Notes: generated from the letters alone by a model not told the origin. Positions 48,108 through 57,689 are shown, numbered from the stretch's first letter. The stretch: DNA of 64,000 nt from Phycisphaerales bacterium (GCA_026982335.1 JALSHH010000045.1:62001-126000); one strand, 5' to 3'. Program-made: numbers and translations.

Positions 48108-48485
48108 ATGCTGAACCTGTATGTAGGGAACCTCCCGTACTCGATGAACGACCAAGAACTCAACGACCTCTTCTCCCAGATTGGTGATGTCCAGTCTGCA
48201 AGGGTGATGAGCGATCGCGAAACCGGGCGTTCGCGCGGATTTGGGTTCGTCGAAATGGCCGACGATGACGCCGGACACGAGGCAATCGAAAAACTTAATG
48301 GACAAGACTGCGATGGACGCGCACTTGTGGTCAACGAAGCACGCCCGCGTGAAGAGCGCCCACGCAGAAGCGGCGGATTTGGTGGCGGCGGCGGCCGTGG
48401 TGGTTATGGCGGCGGCGGTGGCGGTCGTAGCAGCGGCGGCCACGGCGGTGGTGGTAATGGCGGCGGCCGCAGCGGTGGCTGGTAA
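48108..48485 (+). CDS. Glycine-rich RRM RNA-binding protein
   Basis: 125 aa from the ATG at 48108 (GGAAGA upstream); a longer open frame is probably not used. A single RRM with RNP2 LYVGNL and RNP1 RGFGFVEM, followed by an Arg-rich linker and a C-terminal Gly-rich tail (GGGGRGGYGGGGG repeats). Such proteins in cyanobacteria and planctomycetes act as RNA chaperones, often cold-induced. Monocistronic, with a terminator 41 bp after the stop. Confidence 0.93.
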   Translation: MLNLYVGNLPYSMNDQELNDLFSQIGDVQSARVMSDRETGRSRGFGFVEMADDDAGHEAIEKLNGQDCDGRALVVNEARPREERPRRSGGFGGGGGRGGYGGGGGGRSSGGHGGGGNGGGRSGGW

Positions 48486-48525
48486 ACCACCCAGTTTATA
48501 TTCGTGAAGTAAATCATCACAAAAC

Positions 48526-48554
48526 AAACCCCGTTGCATACGCGACGGGGTTTT
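48526..48554. terminator. Bidirectional terminator between RRM and nosL genes
   Basis: AAACCCCGT/ACGGGGTTT inverted repeat with a 10-nt loop (further GC pairing inside) and T-rich flanks on both strands, between two convergent genes. Confidence 0.85.
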
Positions 48555-48603
48555 CATATCCTCAAACCTAAATCATCAAGCAACGATTACACACTGACCC
48601 TGT

Positions 48604-49071
48604 TCAGAAATCCCGGGCAATCCAAAGTGTATCAAAATCCATCACCGCCCCTTCAATCGGCTCAGCAAATGCCTCAGCCTGATCACGAGTCCCAAACGCT
48701 GCAACATGCGAAGCCATCGGCGTACGCAACTGATCTGATTTCACAAACCACGCACTTGCCATTGGTAACCATTCATGCGTCGCATGGTCGTGACACCAAC
48801 GATTCACAATAGTCAGCTCATCGTGCTTGGCTTCAAAAATCATCTGACAGTTGAAGTCGTCGAAGAGCAACGGTTCGTTTCCACGATCGCCGACAATCAC
48901 CGTCGAGGTTGCGAATCGTTCATCGGAAATAATCATTCCGCACTCGATGCAGACTGAATCTCCATATCGAATACTCGGTGGCCCATCTTGAGTATTCCCA
49001 CGACACCCCAGCAACGCAAGGCCCATGAGCAAACAAGTAAATCCAAATCCAATCCCGCGTAGAATACTCAT
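48604..49071 (-). CDS. nosL: NosL-like copper lipoprotein
   Basis: About 155 aa from the ATG at 49071, which overlaps the NosY stop (ATGA). Signal peptide with lipobox GLALLGC, then SVCIECGMIISDERFAT: the C-x-x-C-G-M motif is the NosL hallmark. ECGM...CHDHATHEW and ...SDQLRTPMASHVAAFG complete the fold. NosL delivers copper during CuZ assembly of N2O reductase. Last gene of the nos operon. Confidence 0.9.
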   Translation of the reverse strand: MSILRGIGFGFTCLLMGLALLGCRGNTQDGPPSIRYGDSVCIECGMIISDERFATSTVIVGDRGNEPLLFDDFNCQMIFEAKHDELTIVNRWCHDHATHEWLPMASAWFVKSDQLRTPMASHVAAFGTRDQAEAFAEPIEGAVMDFDTLWIARDF

Positions 49072-49961
49072 ACCGACCCTCGCTTGGAAAAAAGAATCAG
49101 CGCTATCACTAAAGGCACAATCGTCCACACCCCAATCACCAATGCCAGAATCCAAGGCAACGCGCCCCCAAAGGTTTGTGAAGCATACATCCCCACCGGT
49201 CCAAGCACATCGAGCGATGCGTTCATGTTGACAATGACCGCCATCTTGAAGGCTTGCAGCGGGTTCATCACCCCGATCACAAATACTTCCTGCACACGAA
49301 GTTTGAAGAGAATCGTCCCGGCCATCAGCCCAAGGTCACTCAGAAAAACAAGGATCAACCAAACAAAAAGCCCGAGTCCCGTCGCCACGCCGCTACGTCG
49401 AGAGATGACCGAAAGGAGAATCCCCACCGAGAGCATCGCCAGGGCCAAGCCGCAGGTAAAAACAACGAGCATCACAAAGGCGCTGATCCCCACGCCCCCG
49501 ACGCGCCAAGCAAGAACACCGGCGCTAAGCCCGAATCCAACACACATCGAGCAACACAACGCGATTGCCAGCCCAATGTATTTGCCAAGCAAAAGCTCGG
49601 TGCGCGAGATCGGCTGGGCCAACAGATAGAGCAGCGTCCCGCGTTCGCGCTCGCCCGCGATTGAACCCGCACCAGCAATCAACGCCATCAAAGGCACCAC
49701 CAACATGATAAGGTTCAAAAGACCCGCGGTCGTTCTTCCGAATCCGGCAAACCCGTGCGAGCCCGACCCGGCGAGCGACATAAACGATACCGCAACGGCC
49801 AGTACCGTAAACGCCACTGTATACAAAAGAAACCATCGGCTCGAAATCGCATCGCGAAACTCTCGCCGGGCAAAGGCAATCACACTCGATGCGCGAGAGA
49901 GATGCGAACCCGATTTGATTATTGGAGATGAATCGCTTGCTTTGATCGGAAGGCTACTCAT
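49068..49961 (-). CDS. nosY: NosY-like ABC permease
   Basis: 297 aa with six TM helices in the ABC-2 style: FARREFRDAISSRWFLLYTVAFTVLAV, then GAGSIAGERERGTLLYLLAQPISRTELLLGKYIG, the ERERGTL-x-x-L-x-x-P-x-S-R motif of NosY/CcmB-type transporters. With NosF and NosD it supplies a sulfur-containing species or handles copper-site maturation of N2O reductase. ATGA-coupled to both nosF and nosL. Confidence 0.92.
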   Translation of the reverse strand: MSSLPIKASDSSPIIKSGSHLSRASSVIAFARREFRDAISSRWFLLYTVAFTVLAVAVSFMSLAGSGSHGFAGFGRTTAGLLNLIMLVVPLMALIAGAGSIAGERERGTLLYLLAQPISRTELLLGKYIGLAIALCCSMCVGFGLSAGVLAWRVGGVGISAFVMLVVFTCGLALAMLSVGILLSVISRRSGVATGLGLFVWLILVFLSDLGLMAGTILFKLRVQEVFVIGVMNPLQAFKMAVIVNMNASLDVLGPVGMYASQTFGGALPWILALVIGVWTIVPLVIALILFSKRGSV

Positions 49962-50833
49962 TCTTGGTCTCCCTGGACTTCATCGAGAATCTCGAAATCG
50001 CGGACTTCAATCTCTGCTCTGGCCAACACAGACACCGGTTCGGCCTTGCGATTGCGAGGCACCGACACACACAGCCCGTTGCCATTAAGATTCACCGCAT
50101 GGCCTGCCTCACGCAAAGCGATTGCTGCCGACTCTTCCGTGCCCATGCTCAGATACAAACGCATCGTCTGAATCCGCGATTCGGTCGGCCAGAGCTCCGT
50201 CGGGGTAATATCTCTGATGAGCTTGCCCTTCTCCATCACCAACACGCGCTCGCCCAATGCGAGCACCTCATCAGGACGGTGCGACGCAAAAAGCAGTGTC
50301 TTGCCTTCATCACGAAGCTGGCAGAGTGTGTCGATCACCTCTCCTCGCCCGGAGGCATCAAGATTTGAAGTAGGCTCATCAAGCACAATGATTGGTGGAT
50401 CCGCAATGAGCGCGATCGCCAATGCCAGCCGCTGCTTCATACCCCCCGAAAGATCGCGTACCCGTTTCTTCTCATGCCCCTGCAATCCAACTTTGGCCAA
50501 AGCAATCGCAGCCTCTTTACGATTGACCATTCGCAGATTGGCAAAGAACATGATCGACGATCCAAGTCTGGCATCATCATGGAAGGCGAGCTCCTGAGGG
50601 ACATACCCAACAAATGATCGTGCACGCTTGCCATGTTTGCGCACATCGACCCCGTGAATCGAGACCGTGCCCGTGACCGGAAAGATGCCCAGCAAGCTTC
50701 GGATGAGCGTGGTTTTGCCCGCGCCGTTGCTTCCCCAGAGTGCAATCGACTCTGACTCGGCAAGTTCAAAAGAAAGATCCTCAACCGCAACAACATTTCC
50801 AAAGCGTTTTGTAACATGCGATGCCTTGATCAT
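49958..50833 (-). CDS. nosF: NosF-like ABC ATPase
   Basis: 291 aa. Walker A GSNGAGKTTLIR (~35-46), signature LSGGMKQRLALA, Walker B PPIIVLDEPTSNLD and the H-loop ASHRPDE are all intact. Partner of NosY. Its ATG overlaps the nosD stop by 4 bp. Confidence 0.93.
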   Translation of the reverse strand: MIKASHVTKRFGNVVAVEDLSFELAESESIALWGSNGAGKTTLIRSLLGIFPVTGTVSIHGVDVRKHGKRARSFVGYVPQELAFHDDARLGSSIMFFANLRMVNRKEAAIALAKVGLQGHEKKRVRDLSGGMKQRLALAIALIADPPIIVLDEPTSNLDASGRGEVIDTLCQLRDEGKTLLFASHRPDEVLALGERVLVMEKGKLIRDITPTELWPTESRIQTMRLYLSMGTEESAAIALREAGHAVNLNGNGLCVSVPRNRKAEPVSVLARAEIEVRDFEILDEVQGDQE

Positions 50834-52242
50834 AAAAATGCCTTTTGTGAAAGGTCAGAGTCTGAAACCATTGGCAGGCGTGACTGACGGCCAACAACCC
50901 AACCGCCAAACACCGAAATCACTAATAACCCAGCAGAAAAACCAACCATAGGAAACCGCCCCCCCCCCTGAGTACCCACAAAAAGATCAAGCTCCGGTGG
51001 ACGCGTCAGCGGAAATGCGTCGACAAAAATTGGCTCCGGACTCAAATCCGGAAATGCCCGCGCAGTCAGTTCAACCGCTTGTTGAGCGGGACTATGAAGA
51101 AAAATCCGAAGATTAGGCTCTCGCGCAAGCAAACTTCGGAACAAACTCCGAGGCGCGTGAGGGAATTCGCCAATACCATCCCCGTCCCGGTCAAATCCAG
51201 AATAGCTCGACCAAAAATTTCCCACACCGTCTGCAGAGAACTCGTTGAGCAACAGTTGTCCACGACCATGAACCGTCACTTGCTCTTCGTTCTCTACAAA
51301 GGCATTGCGTGAAACAATGTTGTCGTGTGTAATCGGTGTCGCTAACATGCCGATTTCATTAAAAGCAATCTTGTTCTCCACAATAAGACCATACGAGTCG
51401 ACCGATGAAGGTGAATTGTCCACATAAATCCCGACACGATTGGCGAGTAGAGCGTTGTGCTCAATCGTAATTGCATCACAATCCTTAAGTCCAATTCCGT
51501 ACCCACTCGTCCCACGGTTATTGACTATTGAATTTTTGATGAGGTGAATCTCATTGGAATACATCAAATAAACGCCAACCGAGTTGGCAACGAGCTCGTT
51601 GTCCTCAAGCGTTGTGCCATGGGAGTACATAAAGTGCAATCCATACCGGCTGTTCGTTACATGATTCCGTGCGATACTTAGGTTCTCGGAATACCAAAAA
51701 ACCATATCTCGAACGGCATCAACTTTGTTATCTACAATGATACAGTCATCACTCCACCAGAGCCGAACCCCATCACCTCGTCGCCCCAAACCCAACTCCT
51801 TGCCTTGAATTACATTGTAACGGATTATGGATCCAGGCGCAGGGCGCAAATCAATCCCAAAATATACATCTTCAATGCGATTGTGCTCAATAATGACAGG
51901 GCCGGCAAAAGCACGAATTCCGGCAGGCTCTTGATCTACCGTTGAACCCGAGCCCCGGATCGTCAGACCGCGAAGGGTGATGTCCCCGACACCCAACTCG
52001 ACGACTGTCCCTTTGCCAAGCCCATCAATCGTTACGCCCCCTTGCCCATCCAGTACAATCGATTTTTCAATACGCAAATTGCCGCCATAAACACCTGGCG
52101 GCACAATGATCGTTGAACCTGACTCGGCCGATTCGATCAAACGAACGATTTCATCGATAGACTTGGATGACTCCTGCGCCTGGGCATCCCAAAGTATACC
52201 AAAAGAAACACATAAGGCCGCAATGACTTGGGTGATATTCAC
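50830..52242 (-). CDS. nosD: NosD-like periplasmic beta-helix protein
   Basis: 470 aa from a GTG at 52242 that overlaps the preceding stop (GTGA); an ATG 93 bp upstream lies inside the neighbouring gene. Signal peptide (VIAALCVSFGILWDAQAQ), then right-handed beta-helix repeats of the CASH/NosD type: GIDLRPAPGSIIRYNVIQGKELG, GDGVRLWWSDDCIIVDNKVDAVRD and GLHFMYSHGTTLEDNELVANSVGVYLMYS. A C-terminal hydrophobic helix is present (~445-465). It works with NosFY in CuZ-site assembly outside the membrane. Confidence 0.92.
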   Translation of the reverse strand: MNITQVIAALCVSFGILWDAQAQESSKSIDEIVRLIESAESGSTIIVPPGVYGGNLRIEKSIVLDGQGGVTIDGLGKGTVVELGVGDITLRGLTIRGSGSTVDQEPAGIRAFAGPVIIEHNRIEDVYFGIDLRPAPGSIIRYNVIQGKELGLGRRGDGVRLWWSDDCIIVDNKVDAVRDMVFWYSENLSIARNHVTNSRYGLHFMYSHGTTLEDNELVANSVGVYLMYSNEIHLIKNSIVNNRGTSGYGIGLKDCDAITIEHNALLANRVGIYVDNSPSSVDSYGLIVENKIAFNEIGMLATPITHDNIVSRNAFVENEEQVTVHGRGQLLLNEFSADGVGNFWSSYSGFDRDGDGIGEFPHAPRSLFRSLLAREPNLRIFLHSPAQQAVELTARAFPDLSPEPIFVDAFPLTRPPELDLFVGTQGGGRFPMVGFSAGLLVISVFGGWVVGRQSRLPMVSDSDLSQKAFL

Positions 52243-52916
52243 GGCTGCTCTTCTGCTTTCTTCGCTGCATTCTGAGCCTTGACTAAAGGCGCATATGCCC
52301 GCCAGTGGAAAAACAATGCCACGAGTATCACACATGATGAAATCGTTGCCAAAATCAATCCAAGACCAGGCATCGCAACAGTCTTGAATTGCCCAACCAT
52401 ACCAGTACCCAAGACCGGAGGAACAAACGGCTCGATTGAATTTGACAATGGTGCATCAGGATCAAGATTCTGGCCGAAATAACTCATCCAAAGGTGCAAG
52501 TCGATCAAGAAAACTGCAGGAAATAACAAAACCGGAAGAACCAGTAAGACCGTCCATCGACTATGAATCCAACTCGCAAGCTCGAGAAGAACCACAAATC
52601 CAATAAGAAGATAAACACCAATGGATCGTTCAATTTGAGCAGCCTCTTCAAGAGGGCGCATTCCAATATAGTGATTCAAACTATCAATCTCTGCAACATC
52701 GCCTGCAAGATGCGTAACATATGCGATCAAATGCAAATTTTCAGGATATTGCGGAGCCACAAGTTCCATATGCCAAAATGGCACAAACAATGAAACCAAT
52801 AAGAGCACACGAGCAATCAACAGCAAAAAGCCAGGCGCCCCGTAAGTTAAACTGTTCTTCTCAAGCTCCGACTGATCAACACGCGGGCCAATCACTTTTT
52901 CGAGAAATGAGGACAT
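52239..52916 (-). CDS. Membrane protein of the nos cluster (NosB-like)
   Basis: 225 aa from the ATG at 52916 with AGGAG upstream. Four or five TM helices: FLLLIARVLLLVSLFVPFW, IGVYLLIGFVVLLELASWI, VLLVLPVLLFPAVFLIDLHLWMSYF and LGLILATISSCVILVALFF. HYIGMRPLEEAAQIERS lies between TM1 and TM2. Placed between nosZ and nosD, as NosB is in the clade II cluster of Wolinella. The NosB name rests on that position and size; its function is unknown even in characterised clusters. Confidence 0.7.
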   Translation of the reverse strand: MSSFLEKVIGPRVDQSELEKNSLTYGAPGFLLLIARVLLLVSLFVPFWHMELVAPQYPENLHLIAYVTHLAGDVAEIDSLNHYIGMRPLEEAAQIERSIGVYLLIGFVVLLELASWIHSRWTVLLVLPVLLFPAVFLIDLHLWMSYFGQNLDPDAPLSNSIEPFVPPVLGTGMVGQFKTVAMPGLGLILATISSCVILVALFFHWRAYAPLVKAQNAAKKAEEQP

Positions 52917-53008
52917 AGAGCGTATCTCCTGAATAGATGTATCCTGCTTGAGTGTTGAGTTCTTAAAAACGCCACACGCACTTTCATACGCATGGCACAA
53001 AAAGAGTA

Positions 53009-55000
53009 TTAATCGCGGGGCTCAACCATAAGATAACCCATCATCTCTAAGTGAAGTGCCGAGCAGAATTCGGTACAATAGAATGGGAAGGTTCCTGCCC
53101 TGTCTGCAACAAACTCAACAGTAGCGGTTTCGCCAGGCTCAAGGCTCAGTGTGATATTATACACCGGAATCGAGAATCCATGAGTCGCATCAATTGCACG
53201 CTCGGTGTTGGTGATCCGCCATTTGACCGTATCACCTTGTTTCACCGTCACATGCTCAGGAGTAAAGTGACTCCGCATCGCGGTCATAAAGACTTCGACT
53301 TCACGCTCACCCTTGCGCTCTACACGCTCCATCTTGGGGCGCGGGGCCCAAGGATCAACCGATTGTGTGTGCGGATCCCAACCAATTTCTGGATAAACCC
53401 ACCACGGGTTCAGCTTGTCCGCCTTGATGATCTGAGCATAGTGAGGCTCACCAATACCCAAAGGCATATCGTAAATTACAGGCATATGGGTGCCTTGCTG
53501 GGAAATGTCCAAAAGCTGGAAGTTCTGAGGAAGCAATGGCCCCACACCAATAAAACGATCGACCGCCCACTTGTTGTATGCAACAAGATATTTGCCATCG
53601 GGATCAATCGTATCGCCTTCGGCTACGCCAAGGTGACCAATATTATAGTGGACAGGGGTTTTGGTAACAAGTGTCCAGTCAGGTTCTGGGTTGAGACTCC
53701 CATACGATCCACCCAAGGTCCAACGGGCAACTGCGGAATCAAGGAAAAGTGAAGTGTACGCATAACCATCGGGACCGAATTGCGTATGCAGTGGGCCAAG
53801 TCCTACCTCAACTTGTGCTTCAACAACCGTGTCAAAATCAAGCACAGGAACTCCAAACTCATCCGTGCCCGAGAAAGTCTTGTCGGCAATCGCCTTCTTG
53901 ATCTTCGCAAAGGAATAAATAGTTGTATGTGGATCAAGTTTGCCAGAGACCACGATAAAATCACCCTTAGGAGCAACATCAACCCCGTGCGGGCTTCGTG
54001 GCTCTGGAGTCAGGTGGAGAAGCCCTTCATCGATCGCTGTCTGAAGAGGAATCACCTCCATCCCCTTAATTGTTACGGTCTTACCCGCCTGGAAAACCTT
54101 CTCGGCCTTTTTCCAATTGATGATGTGCAAATAATCCGTCGCATTCATGCTCACGCCGGCCTCAAATGGCGGATTCTTCTGACCTTCAACACCGATGCCT
54201 CCAGTGGCAAGTTCAGTATTGATCGAGTTCAGGAAGAAATATCCATCACTCTCAAGCTTGCCGCAATCGGCAATGTCCTGCCAGTATGGTGGGAGTTCGA
54301 TTGAGAATGATCGATCAACATCAATTCGTCCTTTTTTGCGATCAAACTTCCACATAGTAACCGCACCACGGAAATCTTCTTTGTAATCGCTCATCGGTGC
54401 ATAATCCGCACCCCAAGGCACATTGTACTGGGCCGTCTCAAATACATAATCGGTATTGGGCGTCACGAAAGCCCCCCCGTGATCATTAATAAACAACGGA
54501 TTCTTGACAATTTGCTTTGTCTCAAAATCACGAAGATCAATCACGGCCATACGCGCATTTGACTTATCGTTGACAAAAAGCCATTCCCCGTCATAGTCCC
54601 CATTGGTTTCCGACAATGCTGGGTGATGGGTATCGCCCCAACGATTCTCTTTTCCCTGAACATTACCTGCATCGAGAATTTCATTGCCCGCACCGTATCC
54701 ATACCCCTGCCAAGGCTCGGGGGTAAATACCGCAATGGTTTTGAGCAGCCGCATTGAGGGAACCCCGATAACAAAAACTTGCCCCGAGTGCCCGCCCGAA
54801 GACATGATGACATATTCGTCTTTCATGCCAGTCGGAGTGTATGTCATTGCTGCAGCAATGAGATCCTGAGTGCTCAAACCTCGTTCTTTTGCAACCTTCT
54901 GAACATCGCTGATGGACTGCGCCATAACCGATGACGCAGTTCCAATTGCAACGACCCCCGCTACGAGCATAAGCTTGGAACCAAATCGCGTGAGTGCCAT
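53009..55000 (-). CDS. nosZ: Nitrous oxide reductase (Sec-exported type)
   Basis: 663 aa from the ATG at 55000, with AAGGAAG upstream. The signal peptide LMLVAGVVAIGTASSVMAQ lacks a twin arginine, the mark of clade II enzymes. A seven-bladed propeller holds the CuZ histidines (GDTHHPAL, FINDHGGAFV, SPHGVDVAP, GPLHTQFG, IGHLGVAEGD, GEPHYAQII). The C-terminal cupredoxin has the CuA ligands in ATHGFSI and FPFYCTEFCSALHLEMMGYL. Reduces N2O to N2 in the periplasm. First gene of nosZ-(B)-D-F-Y-L, with a terminator between it and the cytochrome gene upstream. Confidence 0.97.
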   Translation of the reverse strand: MALTRFGSKLMLVAGVVAIGTASSVMAQSISDVQKVAKERGLSTQDLIAAAMTYTPTGMKDEYVIMSSGGHSGQVFVIGVPSMRLLKTIAVFTPEPWQGYGYGAGNEILDAGNVQGKENRWGDTHHPALSETNGDYDGEWLFVNDKSNARMAVIDLRDFETKQIVKNPLFINDHGGAFVTPNTDYVFETAQYNVPWGADYAPMSDYKEDFRGAVTMWKFDRKKGRIDVDRSFSIELPPYWQDIADCGKLESDGYFFLNSINTELATGGIGVEGQKNPPFEAGVSMNATDYLHIINWKKAEKVFQAGKTVTIKGMEVIPLQTAIDEGLLHLTPEPRSPHGVDVAPKGDFIVVSGKLDPHTTIYSFAKIKKAIADKTFSGTDEFGVPVLDFDTVVEAQVEVGLGPLHTQFGPDGYAYTSLFLDSAVARWTLGGSYGSLNPEPDWTLVTKTPVHYNIGHLGVAEGDTIDPDGKYLVAYNKWAVDRFIGVGPLLPQNFQLLDISQQGTHMPVIYDMPLGIGEPHYAQIIKADKLNPWWVYPEIGWDPHTQSVDPWAPRPKMERVERKGEREVEVFMTAMRSHFTPEHVTVKQGDTVKWRITNTERAIDATHGFSIPVYNITLSLEPGETATVEFVADRAGTFPFYCTEFCSALHLEMMGYLMVEPRD

Positions 55001-55050
55001 TTTTCTTCCTTTCCTGCTGTTGTTATCTGTAAATCCTAAATTAGTCTTCA

Positions 55051-55074
55051 AAAAACGCTGCGAACCCGCAGCGC
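55051..55074 (-). terminator. Intrinsic terminator between the dihaem cytochrome and nosZ
   Basis: On the minus strand, CGCTGCG-GGTT-CGCAGCG is followed by TTTTTT, 11 bp after the cytochrome stop. It implies that nosZ has its own promoter or receives only read-through transcription. Confidence 0.88.
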
Positions 55075-55084
55075 CATACAGTGC

Positions 55085-55906
55085 TCAATCTGCCGTATCG
55101 ATTGAACGGATATAAGTAATGATGTCTCGAAGTTCATCATCGGTAATCGCTGGATTCCCTCCTTTAGGGGGCATATCGACCCCGGTCGTATTGGCTGCGT
55201 CCCAGACAGGACGCCCCATCTTGATCATCGTCAGCAACTCTTTATCCGACGCATTCTTCACAAACTGGCTCGTTGTAAACGGCTTGCCCAACCCTTCCAT
55301 GCCTTCCCCATTGGGCCCATGGCAAGTTGAGCAGGCAGAAACAAAAAGATCACGCCCAACAATCTCCACCTCCCCCTCCTCGGGTTCAGCATTACCAGTG
55401 ACAATCCATGCCTCCATCGAAGTGCGCGGAGCTGACGGATCCTGAAGCGTGCGGATATAGGCGATCACATCATGAATCTGTTCATCGCTGATCCCTTGGG
55501 CACCACGAGCAGGCATCGGCATCCCAGTGGTATTGGCAGGATCATCGGGCATACGACCATTGGCAATGTTGTTGAACAACTCAGCATCGTCACTGTCGAG
55601 CACATAGCTTGTGTTCACCAAGGGTTTGCCCAGCCCGACAATCCCTTTGCCATCGGGGCCATGGCAAACCTTGCAGGTATTCATATACACCGTCTCACCA
55701 GGAGATATCGGCTCAACAATCGCATCATGGGCCACCACCGAGGCTGCCTCTGTTTTCTCTGAGACAGGAGGACCAACGATGATCACTGCCATGATGATGA
55801 GCGGAAGCGTAATCATAAAGAGCACATTCACGCTGATCGCTTTCCACCGTTCCGGGTCTGTTCCGGGCTGGTCCCCTGATGCATCATGTCCTGGCTGATT
55901 TGTCAT
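55085..55906 (-). CDS. Membrane-anchored dihaem cytochrome c
   Basis: 273 aa. One N-terminal TM (VNVLFMITLPLIIMAVIIVG), then two mono-haem cytochrome c domains in tandem: CKVCHGPDGKGI with GMPMPARGAQGISDEQIHDVIAYIRTL, and CSTCHGPNGEGM with VDMPPKGGNPAITDDELRDIITYIRSI (axial Met in each). The similar domains point to an internal duplication. GGAG precedes the ATG. Located just before nosZ, it is the likely electron donor (the place NosC1/C2 have in other clusters). Confidence 0.9.
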   Translation of the reverse strand: MTNQPGHDASGDQPGTDPERWKAISVNVLFMITLPLIIMAVIIVGPPVSEKTEAASVVAHDAIVEPISPGETVYMNTCKVCHGPDGKGIVGLGKPLVNTSYVLDSDDAELFNNIANGRMPDDPANTTGMPMPARGAQGISDEQIHDVIAYIRTLQDPSAPRTSMEAWIVTGNAEPEEGEVEIVGRDLFVSACSTCHGPNGEGMEGLGKPFTTSQFVKNASDKELLTMIKMGRPVWDAANTTGVDMPPKGGNPAITDDELRDIITYIRSIDTAD

Positions 55907-56099
55907 GAGTCATCTCCACACACAAAAAAGGATATCAAGATACTGTTTTCCGGTTGTTCAGTGTAATTTCCTGCCACAATGGAAATCAACCTGCTTTGAT
56001 GAAAATTTTTAATCTATTCAGACCCGAATCCACCCGCAATTGAGAATCAACCGCTCCAAGACCCCTCAAATACCCTTTGGGGGAGAGAATCATGCACCA

Positions 56100-56113
56100 A
56101 ATCATCATGATGA
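56100..56113. promoter_or_regulatory. 14-bp perfect palindrome in front of the decarboxylase gene
   Basis: ATCATCATGATGAT is a perfect dyad, and ATCAA-N6-TTGAT (55985-56000) is a second one in the same 277-bp divergent region between the cytochrome and decarboxylase genes. Neither matches the FNR consensus (TTGAT-N4-ATCAA). They may be operators or chance. Confidence 0.25.
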
Positions 56114-56183
56114 TCTGCTTAAGTTTTTTCGATTCTAAACCATCGGCCCCCGAATACATGCCGTCTGTACCGAGCAGCACCCC

Positions 56184-57689
56184 ATGATGATCCGGCAAGA
56201 AATCGCGCCATGCCAATCTCCTGAACCTATTGTGTACGCGATGCAACCCAAGTCCGACTCGATCACACGCCGGCTTACCAGCCCTACCGACCCCATCACC
56301 CACGCCGGTGAAATTGCCCTCCGATATACCTTGGGCGAAACCCAAACTCCAGTCGCGGCCTACCAACTCCCGAACGAGCTTGAGTCTCAACTCGACCTAA
56401 CAATCTGCAAAGAAGGCGAGTCCACTGACCAAGTTATGCGGGCATTGGAAGAGCTTGCCAACGCAACGCCTCGGAGCACAAGTACCCGATTCTGCAATCA
56501 ACTTTTTAGTGGATCCGATCCAATCGCGACCGCGGCCGACATGCTTGTGCCCGTCATCAACACCTCGCTCTACACATTTAAAGCGGCAGGACCGATGGCC
56601 ATGATCGAGCGGATCATCATCGCCAAAATGGCAGGCTTGTTGGGATTCAATGGATCTCCCAACAAACCCGAAGGCATTTTTACCCCAGGGGGATCCATCT
56701 CCAACCTTGTCGCCATGCTCATCGCACGAAATGAAACCTGCCCCACCCTCCGCAACGAAGGCTCACAGGGCAAGCGAATCATCTGCTATGCCTCAGCCGA
56801 CGCCCACTATTCCATCATCAAAAACGCAGGCATCTTGGGGATGGGACGCCAGAATGTTCGGCAAATCCCAACCGACAACACTGGTGCGATGAATCTCAGT
56901 ATCCTCCATCAAACAGTACACGACGATCTGGATGCTGGGCATCTTCCAAGCATGATCATCGCCACTGCGGGCACCACCGTCCGCGGGGCCTTTGATTCGA
57001 TCGATCAAATCATCCCAATCGCGCGGGAGTTCGGGGTTTGGGTGCATGTCGATGCGTGTTTCGGCGGAGCAGCTTCCCTGAGCCCAACACATCGCCACTT
57101 GCTCAATGGCGTCGAGCTTGCCGACTCCGTCGCATGGAACCCCCACAAGGTCATGGGCGTGCCACTTTCGGCTGCAACACTCATCACCCGAAAATCTGGC
57201 TACCTCTCCAAGAACTTTGATGAAACCGCGGACTATCTTTTTCAAGGCGATGACGATGCCCTAAATCCAGGCACCCGCTCGATCCAATGCGGCCGACGCA
57301 ATGATGCCCTTAAGGTCTGGGCCGCCTGGAAACACCACGGCGATATCGGATATCGAGATCGCATCGACCATCTGATGAGCATCGCCCAATACGCGGCGTC
57401 GGGCATCAAAGCCCACGACGCACTGATACTCTCTTGCAAACCAACCTATGTCAATGTGTGTTTCGAGGTTGTCGGCAAGTCGAGCCGGGCAATCTGCGAT
57501 CTGCTGCGTGAACGCAACGAGTTGCTCGTGGGGCATGCCGAGGTTGACGGGCGACGCGTGATCCGCATCCCGTTCGTCAATGGCGCGATCACCACCGACG
57601 ATGCTGATGAGATGCTCGAACTTATCCTCAACGCGGCCCAGACACTCCCCGCAGGTGACAACGCAATCACATCGGCACCGAACTGCTAA
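56184..57689 (+). CDS. PLP-dependent group II decarboxylase
   Basis: 501 aa (a shorter start at 56241 is possible; no ribosome-binding site supports either). Family blocks: GIFTPGGSISNLVAMLIARN, SADAHYSIIKNAGILGMGRQNVRQIP, ATAGTTVRGAFDSI, WVHVDACFGGAA and the PLP lysine in SVAWNPHKVMGVPL. It belongs with glutamate, aspartate 1- and cysteine-sulfinate decarboxylases; the substrate is not deducible. The last 23 bp overlap the 3' end of the NorB-like gene on the other strand. Confidence 0.88.
   Translation: MMIRQEIAPCQSPEPIVYAMQPKSDSITRRLTSPTDPITHAGEIALRYTLGETQTPVAAYQLPNELESQLDLTICKEGESTDQVMRALEELANATPRSTSTRFCNQLFSGSDPIATAADMLVPVINTSLYTFKAAGPMAMIERIIIAKMAGLLGFNGSPNKPEGIFTPGGSISNLVAMLIARNETCPTLRNEGSQGKRIICYASADAHYSIIKNAGILGMGRQNVRQIPTDNTGAMNLSILHQTVHDDLDAGHLPSMIIATAGTTVRGAFDSIDQIIPIAREFGVWVHVDACFGGAASLSPTHRHLLNGVELADSVAWNPHKVMGVPLSAATLITRKSGYLSKNFDETADYLFQGDDDALNPGTRSIQCGRRNDALKVWAAWKHHGDIGYRDRIDHLMSIAQYAASGIKAHDALILSCKPTYVNVCFEVVGKSSRAICDLLRERNELLVGHAEVDGRRVIRIPFVNGAITTDDADEMLELILNAAQTLPAGDNAITSAPNC

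Noticed and set aside
48360-48480. Short GGC/GGT-rich repeats suggestive of a minisatellite
   Set aside because: They encode the Gly-rich tail of the RRM protein and need no other explanation.
55907-56183. FNR/NNR-type site upstream of the nos-linked cytochrome
   Set aside because: The dyad found is ATCAA-N6-TTGAT, the reverse arrangement of TTGAT-N4-ATCAA; no acceptable match was seen.
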